A stretch of DNA of 54,592 bases from CAZLPW01 sp964561495 (GTDB lineage: Bacteria; Fidelibacterota; Marinisomatia; Marinisomatales; UBA1611), in NCBI GenBank assembly GCA_964561495.1, contig CAZLPW010000008.1:1-54592 (forward strand). The letters run 5' to 3'. A program made the translations under genes and the position numbers. The first letter of the stretch is position 1. Every line of letters starts with the position of its first letter. Positions 8,927 to 18,437 of this stretch are shown here, in pieces. The notes under the pieces were generated by a model. That model was not told the DNA's origin, did no database searches, and worked only from the letters and a program-made list of their open reading frames with translations.

Positions 8927-9787
8927 TTAATTCTTATATTTATTAAAAAGTTCGATCTCGATTACGTCTCCATCAAAATTGTTTTCATAAATAATTTCTG
9001 CTAACAACTGTTTTTCTTTTTCTAGCACTTCATAATTTACAATCTTATACCAAACTTTATCATTTGGATTCCATTTATATCCTTGGCTTTTTACTTTATT
9101 CTTTTTCAATTCATCGTAATGAAAATTAGTAGCTCGTATCATATAATTAGGTGCTCTTGAATTATTCACCAACTCAACTATTGGTCTATGATTATCATGG
9201 TAACTATGCGTTAATAAATGTATAAGAGCATTTACATCATCCATGGCCCTGTGAGCATCAAAGTAAAACCCATGCCAATAACAAAGCAATTCTTGCTTTG
9301 TATTACTAAACCCACGCTTTAACCAATCTATATCATTAATTGAGCAAGCCCAAATTTTATGAGGTGATATTGTTGAATTTTGATCTATAAACGCCCTATC
9401 AAAACTAGCATTATGTGCAACAATCATTTCTGAATTTTTAATCAAGGAATCAACTTCTAGCCAATCAATATTTTTATTTTTAACCATATCATCACTAATA
9501 CCAGTTAATAAACTAATTTCTTTTTTTATGGGAATTTTTGGATCATTAAATGATTTATATCCTTCCCCTATCGATACAATTTTACCTGAATCATTTTCAA
9601 TCTCAACAATTTTAATTGCTAGTTCAATAATAATGTCATCATAAGGGTTTAATCCTGTAGTCTCAGTATCTAAAAATCCTATCTTGGTCGTTTTACCAGA
9701 GGATACCAAAACTTCGGGAGCAGGATTATCAATTTTATATAATATTATATTGTTATTATCTTTTTTTATATTTTTAATAAAACTCAT
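8927..9787 (-). CDS. DEDDh 3'-5' exonuclease (DnaQ/Pol III epsilon-like) with C-terminal DUF5710-like segment
   Basis: A 286-residue exonuclease with all five DEDDh residues visible: D40 and E42 in FLDTETTGL, D130 in VAHNASFD, H179 and D184 in AHRAMDDVNAL. The family removes nucleotides from 3' ends in proofreading, repair or RNA processing. After the nuclease domain, residues about 215-260 contain a KSQGYKWNPNDKVWYK stretch. It resembles the small DUF5710-type module found in phage and plasmid proteins. A 40-residue leader precedes the first motif. The gene lies 10 bp from a PD-(D/E)XK nuclease, so the two are probably co-expressed. It is unlikely to be the main replicative proofreader, because that form normally lacks this extension. 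Confidence 0.82.
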   Translation of the reverse strand: MSFIKNIKKDNNNIILYKIDNPAPEVLVSSGKTTKIGFLDTETTGLNPYDDIIIELAIKIVEIENDSGKIVSIGEGYKSFNDPKIPIKKEISLLTGISDDMVKNKNIDWLEVDSLIKNSEMIVAHNASFDRAFIDQNSTISPHKIWACSINDIDWLKRGFSNTKQELLCYWHGFYFDAHRAMDDVNALIHLLTHSYHDNHRPIVELVNNSRAPNYMIRATNFHYDELKKNKVKSQGYKWNPNDKVWYKIVNYEVLEKEKQLLAEIIYENNFDGDVIEIELFNKYKN

Positions 9788-9797
9788 AAAAAATTAA

Positions 9798-10499
9798 TTA
9801 TGTACCAAGCATTTCTGTAATATTGTTTTTCATATAGGGCAATTCATATTTATTTACATTACCACTCTTTAATTGGATAATAATTTGGTTTTGAATTTCT
9901 AAATCATAGTATTCTTCTAAAATATATCTATATAATGAAAGCTGCAATGCGTAATGATAATAATTACAATCCATTATATTTCTAGTTGCTGATTTTATTC
10001 CAACCTTTCTATTAAAAGATTCTTTGCTGATTTTTTTTGAAGTTTTCCAATCAACAATTTCATATTGGTTTGTACTTTTATTTAATGCCAATAGATCTAT
10101 AGTACCTGCAATGCCTAATTCTAGGCTGTATACTATTACCTCAGAAAATAATTCTATGTTATCCATTTTTTTGTAATCTTTTATCCACCTAACACCAGCA
10201 ATTGATTGAGCCTCAGTAGGCTGAACATCCTTTTTAATCCAATCTTCTATCTCCTGATGTACATTGGTACCATGTTGCCTAGCTTTTTCCCAATCTTCAA
10301 GCAAAGACTCAACTGTCCGACCAAGATATTTGTGATGAGTGTTTACAAGTTTGTTCGCAATTTTTTCCGCATCAAATTTTTCAAAAAATTGATCTACAAA
10401 GGTAGTAACACTTGTAAAAGTGATATCTGATCGATCCAATAAGCTATATACATGGGTATCTTTACGTAAAAAAATATTTGGATCTAATAAATGATTCAT
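9798..10499 (-). CDS. PD-(D/E)XK (RecB/Cas4-like) nuclease
   Basis: A 233-residue protein with the core of RecB-like PD-(D/E)XK nucleases: HGTNVHQEIE (H81), then D135 in GTIDLL, D150 and K152 in IVDWKTSK, and a helical part with a YHYALQLSLYRY stretch typical of the RecB motif region. Such proteins cut or degrade DNA. This single-domain type is common in phages and in genomic islands, and as a stand-alone repair nuclease. No iron-sulfur cysteines of the Cas4 kind are seen, and no cas gene is nearby. It is paired with the DEDDh exonuclease downstream (10 bp gap), which suggests a shared DNA-processing job. Confidence 0.78.
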   Translation of the reverse strand: MNHLLDPNIFLRKDTHVYSLLDRSDITFTSVTTFVDQFFEKFDAEKIANKLVNTHHKYLGRTVESLLEDWEKARQHGTNVHQEIEDWIKKDVQPTEAQSIAGVRWIKDYKKMDNIELFSEVIVYSLELGIAGTIDLLALNKSTNQYEIVDWKTSKKISKESFNRKVGIKSATRNIMDCNYYHYALQLSLYRYILEEYYDLEIQNQIIIQLKSGNVNKYELPYMKNNITEMLGT

Positions 10500-10555
10500 T
10501 AAGATTGAATTACCAATTAATAGCCTCTAAATTTTTAAAATAGATTTATATATCA

Positions 10556-11101
10556 TTAGTCTAGTACAATAGACTCATCTGACACAAAAAACTCATCTTC
10601 ATAAGATAGCTTTGTTAAATCATCCATGCGATCAATAAATAATTTTCCACGCAGATGATCCAATTCATGTTGAAAAACAGTAGCCAAAAAACCGCTTAGA
10701 ACAATTTTTTTTTCTGTTGCTTTTTCATCTAAATAATCTACCTGAATTTTACTTGCTCTCTTAACAAAACCTCTTAAACCTGGAACACTTAGACATCCTT
10801 CCCAAAAACCTTGTTTATCAGAAGGTAAATAGTTTATTGAAGGGTTGAAAATAATAAATTCCTCAGACTCTTGACTATCAGGATATCTAGCAGAATCTTC
10901 CTCTATATTAATTACAGCTAATTGTTTAGAAATGCCTATTTGTGGTGCAGCTAAACCTATCCCACCAGCTGACCTCATTGTATCCCACATATCCTCTATA
11001 AGCTGTTTTGTTGAATCGAGTTCTATTTCATCTATAGTAAACTTAGATGCCACTTTCCTTAAAACGGGGTTACCCATTTTTATTATTTTATTGACAGCCA
11101 A
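10556..11101 (-). CDS. def: Peptide deformylase
   Basis: Removes the N-formyl group from new proteins in the cytoplasm. All three family motifs are present: GIGLAAPQIG at residues 47-56, EGCLSVPG at 101-108 with metal ligand C103, and QHELDHL at 144-150 with the metal-binding histidines H145 and H149 and catalytic E146. The length of 181 residues is normal. In many bacteria def lies beside fmt, but here fmt is about 18 kb away on the same strand. No Shine-Dalgarno sequence is evident before the ATG; an AT-rich leader precedes it. Confidence 0.95.
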   Translation of the reverse strand: MAVNKIIKMGNPVLRKVASKFTIDEIELDSTKQLIEDMWDTMRSAGGIGLAAPQIGISKQLAVINIEEDSARYPDSQESEEFIIFNPSINYLPSDKQGFWEGCLSVPGLRGFVKRASKIQVDYLDEKATEKKIVLSGFLATVFQHELDHLRGKLFIDRMDDLTKLSYEDEFFVSDESIVLD

Positions 11102-11227
11102 AAGTCAAGCCTTAATTAAATATTTAATTTTCAAATCCCTGTTAAAATTTAAATATTATGAATAAAAATAATATACTATTTATCAACAATAAATTGGTTT
11201 GAAATTTTTATATTAAAGGAAAAAAAA

Positions 11228-11641
11228 TTACTGTTCTGTTTCACTTAAAAATTTATTTAACTGAATTAAAGATATTCGGTAATTACCTTTCCCCAATTTA
11301 TAAGCATTAAGTTTATTATCTTGGATATAGGTAATTACATCCATCGGAGATATCTTGAGTTTTTCGGCAATTTCAAAAGGAGTGTAATACCTACTATCTT
11401 CATATATATAATTATCACTTGAAATAGCTAAATATGGTTTGGATATATTTTGGTTAATCACTTTTTGATATTTATCTAATACTTTTTTTGAAATTTTATT
11501 TTGAAATCTCCATTTAAAGATTTCTTTTACTGAAATTTGAATTTTTTCCGCAAGTTCTTCATCGCTATATGCCTTAAAATAATCTGAAAGAAATTTTAAA
11601 ATAATAGATGTCCTGTTTTTTTTATCAAAATAAGAATTCAT
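11228..11641 (-). CDS. Small DNA-binding protein with two helix-turn-helix-like parts
   Basis: A 137-residue protein. The N-terminal half (about 15-65) has a helical pattern, YSDEELAEKIQISVKEIFKW, like a short helix-turn-helix. The C-terminal part (about 85-135) reads YYTPFEIAEKLKISPMDVI, then a YKLGKGNYRISLIQLNKFL stretch, which matches excisionase/MerR-type HTH_17 domains. It starts 16 bp after the stop of the carboxylase gene, so it may be the last gene of a symporter-carboxylase-regulator operon. Whether it regulates that operon is unknown. No phage genes lie near enough to call it a phage excisionase. Confidence 0.6.
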   Translation of the reverse strand: MNSYFDKKNRTSIILKFLSDYFKAYSDEELAEKIQISVKEIFKWRFQNKISKKVLDKYQKVINQNISKPYLAISSDNYIYEDSRYYTPFEIAEKLKISPMDVITYIQDNKLNAYKLGKGNYRISLIQLNKFLSETEQ

Positions 11642-11657
11642 TAAACAAAAATTTAAA

Positions 11658-13246
11658 TTACATCCTGAAAACTGGAAATTGATGATTCCCGATAGGGTCT
11701 TTTGTAACTATTTGTAATGTTTGAATAAGAATATTTCTAGTTTCTAGAGGGCTAATTATACCATCATCCCAGAGCCTTGCGCTTGCATAATAGGGGTGTC
11801 CCNNNNNNNNNNAATTGGCTTTTTAATGTCTTCAATATCTTTCTGAGTTAATTCCTTTCCATCTAAGTTTAATTTTTCCTCCCGAATCATTGAAAGGACA
11901 CCAGCAGCTTGTTCTCCCCCCATAACAGAAATACGTGCGTTTGGCCACATCCACAAAAACCTTGGTTGATAAGCCCTGCCCGACATTGCATAGTTTCCAG
12001 CACCAAAACTACCTCCTATTACTATTGTAATTTTTGGGACATTGGCTGTAGCAACAGCTTGAACCATTTTTGCACCATCTTTTGCTATCCCTCCAGCTTC
12101 TGCCTTTTTACCAACCATAAATCCTGTAATATTTTGAAGGAAGAGTAATGGTATTTTTCTTTGACAACATATTTCTATAAAATGAGCACCTTTTAAAGCT
12201 GTCTCACTAAATAAAATACCATTATTTGCTACTACACCAACAGCCATACCCCCGATTAAACAAAATCCTGTCACCAGGGTTTTTCCATAATCAGCCTTAA
12301 ACTCTTCAAAATTTGAACCATCAACCAATCTTGCGATGATTTCTTTAACATCAAAGGGCACACGTGGATTGGAAGATAATAAACCTAATATTTCTTCAGA
12401 TTCATAGGTAGGCTCTTCAAATGATTTTTCATTAATTATATTATTAGGGAAATGTTTTATAATCGAACGAATTTTTTTTAGAGCATCAGGGTCATCTTTG
12501 ACAAAATGGTCTGCAACGCCACTAACACGTGTATGAAGTCTTGCACCACCTAATTCTTCAGCAGTCGCTTTCTCTCCTATTGCCGCTTTAACCAATGGAG
12601 GGCCACCAAGAAAAATTGTACCAGTTTTATTAACAATAATTGATTCATCACTCATTGCAGGCACATATGCTCCTCCAGCAGTACACGATCCCATTACTGC
12701 AGAAATTTGAGGAATTCCACTAGCACTTAGACGAGCCTGGTTAAAAAATATTCTACCAAAATGATCACGATCAGGAAAAACTTCATCCTGCAAAGGGAGA
12801 TATGCCCCTCCACTGTCAACTAAATAAATACATGGTAATCTATTCTCTAAAGCAATTTCTTGTGCACGCAGATGTTTTTTAACAGTTAAAGGGAAATATG
12901 TTCCCCCTTTAACCGTAGCATCATTTGCTACAACAACACACTGCATTTTATGAATTTTTATTATACCAGTAATTAAACCAGCAGCGGGTACTTCACTATC
13001 ATAAACATCATAAGCAGCTAATTCAGAAAATTCTAAAAACTTAGAGTCTTGATCCTTAAGAAGATTAATCCTTTCGCGTACAGTCAACTTTCCTCTCTTC
13101 TTATGCTTTTCTATACGTTTGATTGGTCCCATTAATTTTATTTTTCCAGTTAGACCAATCAATTCATCTAAAATAGACTTATTATGAGAAAAGTTTGAGA
13201 GGTATTTCTCTGATAGTGGATCAATCTTAGATTTGATTTTTGACAT
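11658..13246 (-). CDS. Acyl-CoA carboxylase carboxyltransferase (beta) subunit, methylcrotonoyl-CoA carboxylase-like; interrupted by a sequence gap
   Basis: The biotin-dependent carboxyltransferase subunit moves CO2 from carboxybiotin to an acyl-CoA. Family stretches include GGTYFPLTVKKHLRAQEIA, PCIYLVDSGGAYLPLQDEVF and GSCTAGGAYVPAMSDE in the N-terminal domain, and GGSFGAGNYAMSGRAYQPRF near the C-terminus; these are closest to 3-methylcrotonoyl-CoA carboxylase. The reading frame breaks at the 10-N gap (11803-11812). Beyond it another frame gives HPYYASARLWDDG and ends NHQFPVFRM, the normal family C-terminus, with the stop at 11658. So the gene is intact and the gap has the wrong size. It would act in leucine breakdown; the biotin-carrying alpha subunit is not in this window. 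A symporter gene lies 17 bp upstream. Confidence 0.9.
11803..11812. other. 10-N assembly gap inside the carboxylase gene
   Basis: A run of exactly 10 N, the standard placeholder for a gap of unknown size. It lies between the KKPI end of one frame and the HPYYASARLW start of another. Roughly seven residues are missing compared with the usual family spacing, and this produces the apparent frame change. Confidence 0.98.
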
Positions 13247-13263
13247 TACACAATATAAACTAT

Positions 13264-14802
13264 TTAGCTACCATCATTAAAGAACTGTTCCAAAACTTTT
13301 TTTGGTGGCGGTGGAGATATTAAACTACCTAAAACCAATGCTATGATAGATAAAGTAGCTGCAGGATAGGTAAGTTCCTGAAAAATTGGATGCATTTCCT
13401 TAAAACCTGACCAAGATGGTAAAAAGTAGGTCCATAATATTGTGATAGATGCTCCAGTAATAATAGATAGAATAGCACCTAGATTAGTAGCTCTTTTCCA
13501 GAGAAAAGCAGCAAGAAGCGCTGGTGTTATAGATGCTCCATAAATATTATAAGCTGTAAAAGCTGCATTTAAAACTGTTTTAAATTGGCTGACTAGAAGG
13601 AAGGCGATCAAGCCAAGTGCCAAAACAAGTCCACGACTTATAAATAAAATTTGTTTTTCTTTTGCATCTGGATTAATGTATTTTGAATAAACATCTCTTG
13701 TTAAATTCGTTGCAGGGATTAATAAAAATGAATCAGCAGTAGAAACAATAATCGCCATCATAGTAGATACCAATAAAATACCTAAAATGATAGGTAAACC
13801 TGCGTGCCGAGCAATCGCAGCTATCACAGTCTCACTGGCTGATTGTCTAGCTTCCAACAAGGCTAATGGATTAGTAATACCTTGTTGTGCTTCTTTTACT
13901 AAATCAGGAATAACACCTTTACTCGCAGCAACTGAACCAGTAAGACCAAGTAATGATATACATGATTCCAATAACACAACCCCAAAAATCCAAAAGAGTA
14001 CAGCCTTTTTTGCAGAACCTCCATCTTGAGCACTAAAAATACGTTGGTACATATTTGCATCACCCATTAGTAAAAGCATTGTTGGTACAAAAAAACTTAT
14101 AGCAATAACAGGTCCAGAGATTTCTCCAGCACGTTCTGCTGCCCAATTACCAAATAATTGCCACTTGCCCGTCGCCTCAGCTATAGTAATTATTTCATGA
14201 ATGCCACCTAATTTAAAAATCAAAAAAACTAGCGCACTTAAAGTACCTATAGTCATAAGAATTCCATTTACTACATCAGTATAAACAACAGAAAACATAC
14301 CAGCCAATACAGTATATGAAATAGCAAAAACAGCAGTAATAATTATTCCAGCCTCTAAAGAAATCATCTCATCGGATACCAATGATAAAACATATCCGCC
14401 ACCTCTAAATTGATAAGAAACTATGGTTGTATATGCTATTACAGTTGTAATGGTAGCTAAAATAGCAGCTGTTTGTCCGTATCTAGCTTCAAATATATCA
14501 GGTACAGTAACTTTACCCAGGTTTCTAATTCTACGTGCTATAAAATATATTAGAGCGATTCCTAGCCAGGCTCCTCCACTAGACCAAAGCCCTGCTAAAC
14601 CATTCCTATACCCTAATCCTGCTCCACTAAATAAGGATCCACTGCCCATCCAAGTAGCTAAAAGGGTACCCACAAGTATATACCAGGGCAATGACCTTCC
14701 AGCCACCATAAAGTCATCGCTATCTTTTACTAATCTCACCTTATAAAATCCAACAGCTACCAATATTGAGAGATAAATAAAGATTCCATATAAGTAAATC
14801 AT
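13264..14802 (-). CDS. Sodium:solute symporter (SSS family)
   Basis: A 512-residue inner-membrane transporter with about 13 hydrophobic helices. Family stretches are visible: DDFMVAGRSLPWYILVGTLL near residue 28, WMGSGSLFSGAGLGYRNGLA near 52, and the TADSFLLIPATNLTRDVY helix near 360 that carries a conserved Na+-site serine in SSS proteins. It would import a solute with Na+, a common energy coupling in marine bacteria. Its gene is followed after 17 bp by the carboxylase, which may point to a branched-chain acid or similar substrate, but that is speculation. It is divergent from the DUF255 gene, with 135 bp between them. Confidence 0.87.
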   Translation of the reverse strand: MIYLYGIFIYLSILVAVGFYKVRLVKDSDDFMVAGRSLPWYILVGTLLATWMGSGSLFSGAGLGYRNGLAGLWSSGGAWLGIALIYFIARRIRNLGKVTVPDIFEARYGQTAAILATITTVIAYTTIVSYQFRGGGYVLSLVSDEMISLEAGIIITAVFAISYTVLAGMFSVVYTDVVNGILMTIGTLSALVFLIFKLGGIHEIITIAEATGKWQLFGNWAAERAGEISGPVIAISFFVPTMLLLMGDANMYQRIFSAQDGGSAKKAVLFWIFGVVLLESCISLLGLTGSVAASKGVIPDLVKEAQQGITNPLALLEARQSASETVIAAIARHAGLPIILGILLVSTMMAIIVSTADSFLLIPATNLTRDVYSKYINPDAKEKQILFISRGLVLALGLIAFLLVSQFKTVLNAAFTAYNIYGASITPALLAAFLWKRATNLGAILSIITGASITILWTYFLPSWSGFKEMHPIFQELTYPAATLSIIALVLGSLISPPPPKKVLEQFFNDGS

Positions 14803-14937
14803 ATAGGTAAAATTAATTGATAGAAAAGTAAGATTTAAAGGATTTGATCTATTCTATTAATTTTTTTATTTAAAAAAAATAAAGTATGATATTTAGTTGT
14901 TTGATTTTTTTATATTAAGGACTAAACATTCTTTTGT

Positions 14938-17097
14938 GTGATAAAAATTCATCATATAATAACACCTTTAATTTTTCTTTGTTTGGCATGTTCTACAAAA
15001 GTTGAAAAAATGATAAAAAACAATCAAAATAGGCTAGCAGATTCAGACAGTCCATACCTCCTCCAGCATGCGTCTAATCCTGTAGATTGGTATCCATGGT
15101 CAGAAGAGGCATTCAGCATGGCCAAGAAAACAAACAAACCCATATTCCTTTCAATCGGATACTCTACATGCCATTGGTGCCATGTAATGGAGCATGAATC
15201 ATTTGAAGACTCTTCGGTAGCGAAACTAATGAACGAGAGCTTTATAAATATAAAAGTAGATAGAGAAGAAATGCCAGAAATAGATCATTTATATATGTCT
15301 GTATGTCAGGCGATGACTGGTCAAGGCGGCTGGCCTTTAACTATAGTCATGACGCCCGATAAAGAGCCTTTTTTTTCAGGAACTTATTTTCCTAAAAATG
15401 GGACAGGGAATAGACCAGGAATGCTAGAGCTTATCCCAGCAATAAATAATGCATGGAATACAAAACAAAATGAAATTCAAAATACAATTAATCAAATCAA
15501 AGATTATTTAAAAAAAACAAATTCTAGTCCTATACAAGGAAAATGGGATAAAGAAATAATTAGCAAAGCTTATTCTGCTTATTATAAAATATTTGATAAT
15601 GACAATGGAGGTTTTGGATCATCACCTAAGTTCCCTTCTCCTCACAATCTAATGTTTTTAATAAAGTTTAGTAGAAGCAATATGAATACCGATGCTTTGG
15701 AAATGGTCATTAAAACGTTAGATAAAATTAGAAATGGAGGAATATTTGATCATATAGGCTATGGTTTTCATAGATATTCCACGGATGAAAAATGGTTAGT
15801 ACCTCACTTTGAAAAAATGTTATATGATCAAGCTATGCTCTCGATGGCATACCTAGAAGCATACCAAGTAACAAAACAAAACAAATATGCGAAAGTTGCT
15901 GAAGAAATTTTTACTTATGTGCTTCGTGATATGACAGATAGAAATGGTGGCTTTTACTCCGCTGAAGATGCAGACAGTGAAGGTGAAGAAGGAAAATTTT
16001 ATACTTGGTCAACAAGCCAGTTTTTAGATATACTAGGTGAAAAAGATGGTAAAATTATGAAAAAAGTATACAATTTTAATGATGATGGAAATTTTTTTGA
16101 TGAGGTTACCCACAAAACTAACGGATTTAATATACCTCATTTATCAAATAGCATACCTAATCTATCATCAGAAATTGGAATTCCTGTTGCTCGTTTAGAA
16201 AAAATTATTGAAAAAAACCGTAAAATTTTATTTAATCATAGAAAGAAAAGAATTCATCCACTAAAAGATGATAAAATTTTAACAGATTGGAATGGACTTA
16301 TGATTGCTGCCTTAGCTTATGGAGGTAGTGTGTTAAATAATATTAACTACACAAATGCTGCTGAAAAATCTGCTAAATTTATTTTAGAGAATTTAAAAGA
16401 CAATAAAGGTCGTTTATTAAAAAGATATAGAAATGGCAACGCAAATTTTGCACCACACATTGATGATTACTCATTTATGGTATGGGGTTTGCTTAACTTA
16501 TATGAAGCAACCTATAAAAGCCAATACCTAAAAGAAGCTATTAAATTATCTGATATAATGGTAAATGATTTTTGGGATGATAATGGTGGCGGTTTCTTTA
16601 TTGGCGCAAATAAATCAGAAAAATTAATCATCAGAGCCAAAGATAGTTACGATGGAGCAATACCTTCAGGAAACTCTGTCGCGGTCATGAATTTGAATCG
16701 AATATCTCATTTTACTGGAAACAATAATTGGTCTGAATTAGCAGATAAAACTTTGCGGTCTTTTACAGAGTCCAGCAAAAAAGCCCCCACTGGCTTTGGC
16801 CATATGATAAGTGCATATATGTCTACAATTAATAAATCAAAAGAAATAGTTGTAGTTGGTAAAAGTGACCAAATAAAGACTAAAGAAATATTAAAAAAAA
16901 TTCATTCTTTATATATCCCAAACCGAGTAATTATTTTTAAAAATATGAATGAAAAAAACGATATTGAACAAATTGCTAGTTGGACTAAAACCTACTCAAT
17001 GCTAGATTCGTCTGCAACTATCTATGTTTGTGAAAATTTTTCTTGTAAGCTCCCAACAAATGATTGGGAAGTTGCAAAAGGGTATCTAGAGGATTAA
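14938..17097 (+). CDS. DUF255/YyaL-type thioredoxin-domain protein, lipoprotein
   Basis: A 719-residue protein of the DUF255 family (bacterial YyaL; SSP411/spermatogenesis-associated 20 in animals). The start is a GTG followed by a hydrophobic stretch ending LCLACSTK, a lipobox, so the protein is exported and lipid-anchored. Most relatives lack such a signal. Residues about 30-160 form a thioredoxin fold with RLADSDSPYLLQHASNPVDW and the active-site pair STCHWCHVME (CxxC). The rest is an (alpha/alpha)6-barrel region like N-acylglucosamine epimerases and six-hairpin glycosidases (GGFYSAEDADSEGEEGKFY). Function in bacteria is not established. It lies 18 bp upstream of a dicarboxylate symporter on the same strand. 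Confidence 0.88.
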   Translation: MIKIHHIITPLIFLCLACSTKVEKMIKNNQNRLADSDSPYLLQHASNPVDWYPWSEEAFSMAKKTNKPIFLSIGYSTCHWCHVMEHESFEDSSVAKLMNESFINIKVDREEMPEIDHLYMSVCQAMTGQGGWPLTIVMTPDKEPFFSGTYFPKNGTGNRPGMLELIPAINNAWNTKQNEIQNTINQIKDYLKKTNSSPIQGKWDKEIISKAYSAYYKIFDNDNGGFGSSPKFPSPHNLMFLIKFSRSNMNTDALEMVIKTLDKIRNGGIFDHIGYGFHRYSTDEKWLVPHFEKMLYDQAMLSMAYLEAYQVTKQNKYAKVAEEIFTYVLRDMTDRNGGFYSAEDADSEGEEGKFYTWSTSQFLDILGEKDGKIMKKVYNFNDDGNFFDEVTHKTNGFNIPHLSNSIPNLSSEIGIPVARLEKIIEKNRKILFNHRKKRIHPLKDDKILTDWNGLMIAALAYGGSVLNNINYTNAAEKSAKFILENLKDNKGRLLKRYRNGNANFAPHIDDYSFMVWGLLNLYEATYKSQYLKEAIKLSDIMVNDFWDDNGGGFFIGANKSEKLIIRAKDSYDGAIPSGNSVAVMNLNRISHFTGNNNWSELADKTLRSFTESSKKAPTGFGHMISAYMSTINKSKEIVVVGKSDQIKTKEILKKIHSLYIPNRVIIFKNMNEKNDIEQIASWTKTYSMLDSSATIYVCENFSCKLPTNDWEVAKGYLED

Positions 17098-17115
17098 TAA
17101 AAAATAGTAAAAATT

Positions 17116-18387
17116 TTGACTACACTACCGTTACATTGGAAAATAATTATCGGACTTATTTCTGGTCTTGTTTATGGTATAATATCTTCTAGTTTTGGGT
17201 TAGGCCATTTTACTTCATTATGGATAGCTCCGTTTGGTATCATATTTATTAATCTGCTGAAACTAATTGCTGTTCCTCTTGTCCTTTCTTCTTTAATAAC
17301 AGGTGTAGCCTCTCTATCTGATTTAAAAAAATTAAGTAAAATTGGTAGCAAAACAATTTTAATGTACATTTTTACTACTGCAATTTCAGTTATAATTGGA
17401 CTTCTAATTGTAAATACTCTTAGACCAGGTACCACAGTCCCTCAAGAAATGAAAAAGGAACTTAAAAAAACATACCAAGAAGATGTAATTGCCAAAACAG
17501 GTTCGGCTGCTAAAGTAAAAACGAGAGGCCCTTTACAAACGTTTGTTGACATTATTCCAGATAATTTTTTTAATTCAGCTTCAAATAACAGAAATATGCT
17601 TCAAGTAGTTTTTGTGGCTATTTTTATAGGTATTGGCTTAATTCAATTACCTAAAGATAAATCAGGGCCTCTACTTTCATTCTTTTCGAGCCTAAACGAT
17701 GTAATAATTAAACTTGTTGAAATTATTATGGAATTTGCTCCCATTGGTGTTTTTGCTCTTATCGCACAAACAATAAATAGAGTTACAGGTGAAAATCCAA
17801 ATCAATTATTTGAACTTCTGGGCTCATTAGGTTTTTATATGTTAACAGTAATACTTGGTCTTATTATCCATATGGGGATTACTTATGTAAGTATAATTAA
17901 ATTTTTTACTCCCATTTCGATTAAAAAATTTTTCAAAGGAATAGCACCTGCTCAATTATTAGCTTTTTCTACAAGTTCAAGTGGTGCGACTCTTCCAGTA
18001 ACAATGGAACAGTGCGAAAGAAAATTAGACGTTCCAGAAGATATTTCGTCCTTTGTTCTTCCCTTGGGAGCTACAATAAATATGGATGGAACAGCACTAT
18101 ATCAGGCTGTGGCAACTGTTTTTATTGCTCAAGCACTTGGATTAGACTTAGACTTAAGTGCGCAATCAACTATAATTCTAACTGCAGTTTTAGCATCTAT
18201 TGGGACCGCAGCTGTTCCAGGAGCAGGAATCATTATGTTAGTAATTATTCTTGAATCTGTAGGTGTGCCTAGTGAGGGGATCGCATTAATCCTTGGTGTT
18301 GATAGAATATTAGATATGATTAGAACAACTACAAACGTGACAGGTGATGCAACTATCGCAATGTATATTTCAAGAACAAATAAATAA
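17116..18387 (+). CDS. Dicarboxylate/amino acid:cation symporter (DAACS family, GltP/DctA-like)
   Basis: A 423-residue inner-membrane transporter importing C4-dicarboxylates or acidic/neutral amino acids with Na+ or H+. Signature parts are visible: the serine-rich re-entrant loop AFSTSSSGATLPVTMEQCE near residue 280, then LPLGATINMDGTALYQAVAT near 318 with the NMDGT metal/substrate motif, and VLASIGTAAVPGAG followed by DRILDMIRTTTNVTGD near the end. An alternative TTG start at 17116 fits the N-terminal helix and the 18-bp spacing from the upstream gene. Residues about 110-150 form a longer than usual, Lys-rich extracytoplasmic loop. Confidence 0.9.
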   Translation: MTTLPLHWKIIIGLISGLVYGIISSSFGLGHFTSLWIAPFGIIFINLLKLIAVPLVLSSLITGVASLSDLKKLSKIGSKTILMYIFTTAISVIIGLLIVNTLRPGTTVPQEMKKELKKTYQEDVIAKTGSAAKVKTRGPLQTFVDIIPDNFFNSASNNRNMLQVVFVAIFIGIGLIQLPKDKSGPLLSFFSSLNDVIIKLVEIIMEFAPIGVFALIAQTINRVTGENPNQLFELLGSLGFYMLTVILGLIIHMGITYVSIIKFFTPISIKKFFKGIAPAQLLAFSTSSSGATLPVTMEQCERKLDVPEDISSFVLPLGATINMDGTALYQAVATVFIAQALGLDLDLSAQSTIILTAVLASIGTAAVPGAGIIMLVIILESVGVPSEGIALILGVDRILDMIRTTTNVTGDATIAMYISRTNK

Positions 18388-18407
18388 ATTTTTGAATAAG
18401 AATTAAA

Positions 18408-18437
18408 TTGTTTCGCAATGATATAAATGGATATAAT
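18408..18437 (+). promoter_or_regulatory. Possible promoter upstream of the structured RNA / HMG-CoA reductase region
   Basis: TTGTTT at 18408-18413 and TATAAT at 18432-18437 are separated by 18 bp, close to a sigma-70-type promoter. A second TATAAT lies at 18506-18511 within a copy of the same repeat and could instead serve the RNA starting near 18530. In DNA this AT-rich such matches are common, so this is tentative. Confidence 0.35.

Noticed and set aside
9798..10499. Cas4 and a CRISPR locus
   Set aside because: The nuclease has the RecB-like core but no four-cysteine cluster, and no repeat-spacer array or other cas gene was found.
11228..11641. Phage excisionase marking a prophage
   Set aside because: The C-terminal HTH resembles excisionases, but there is no integrase, att repeat or phage structural gene nearby.
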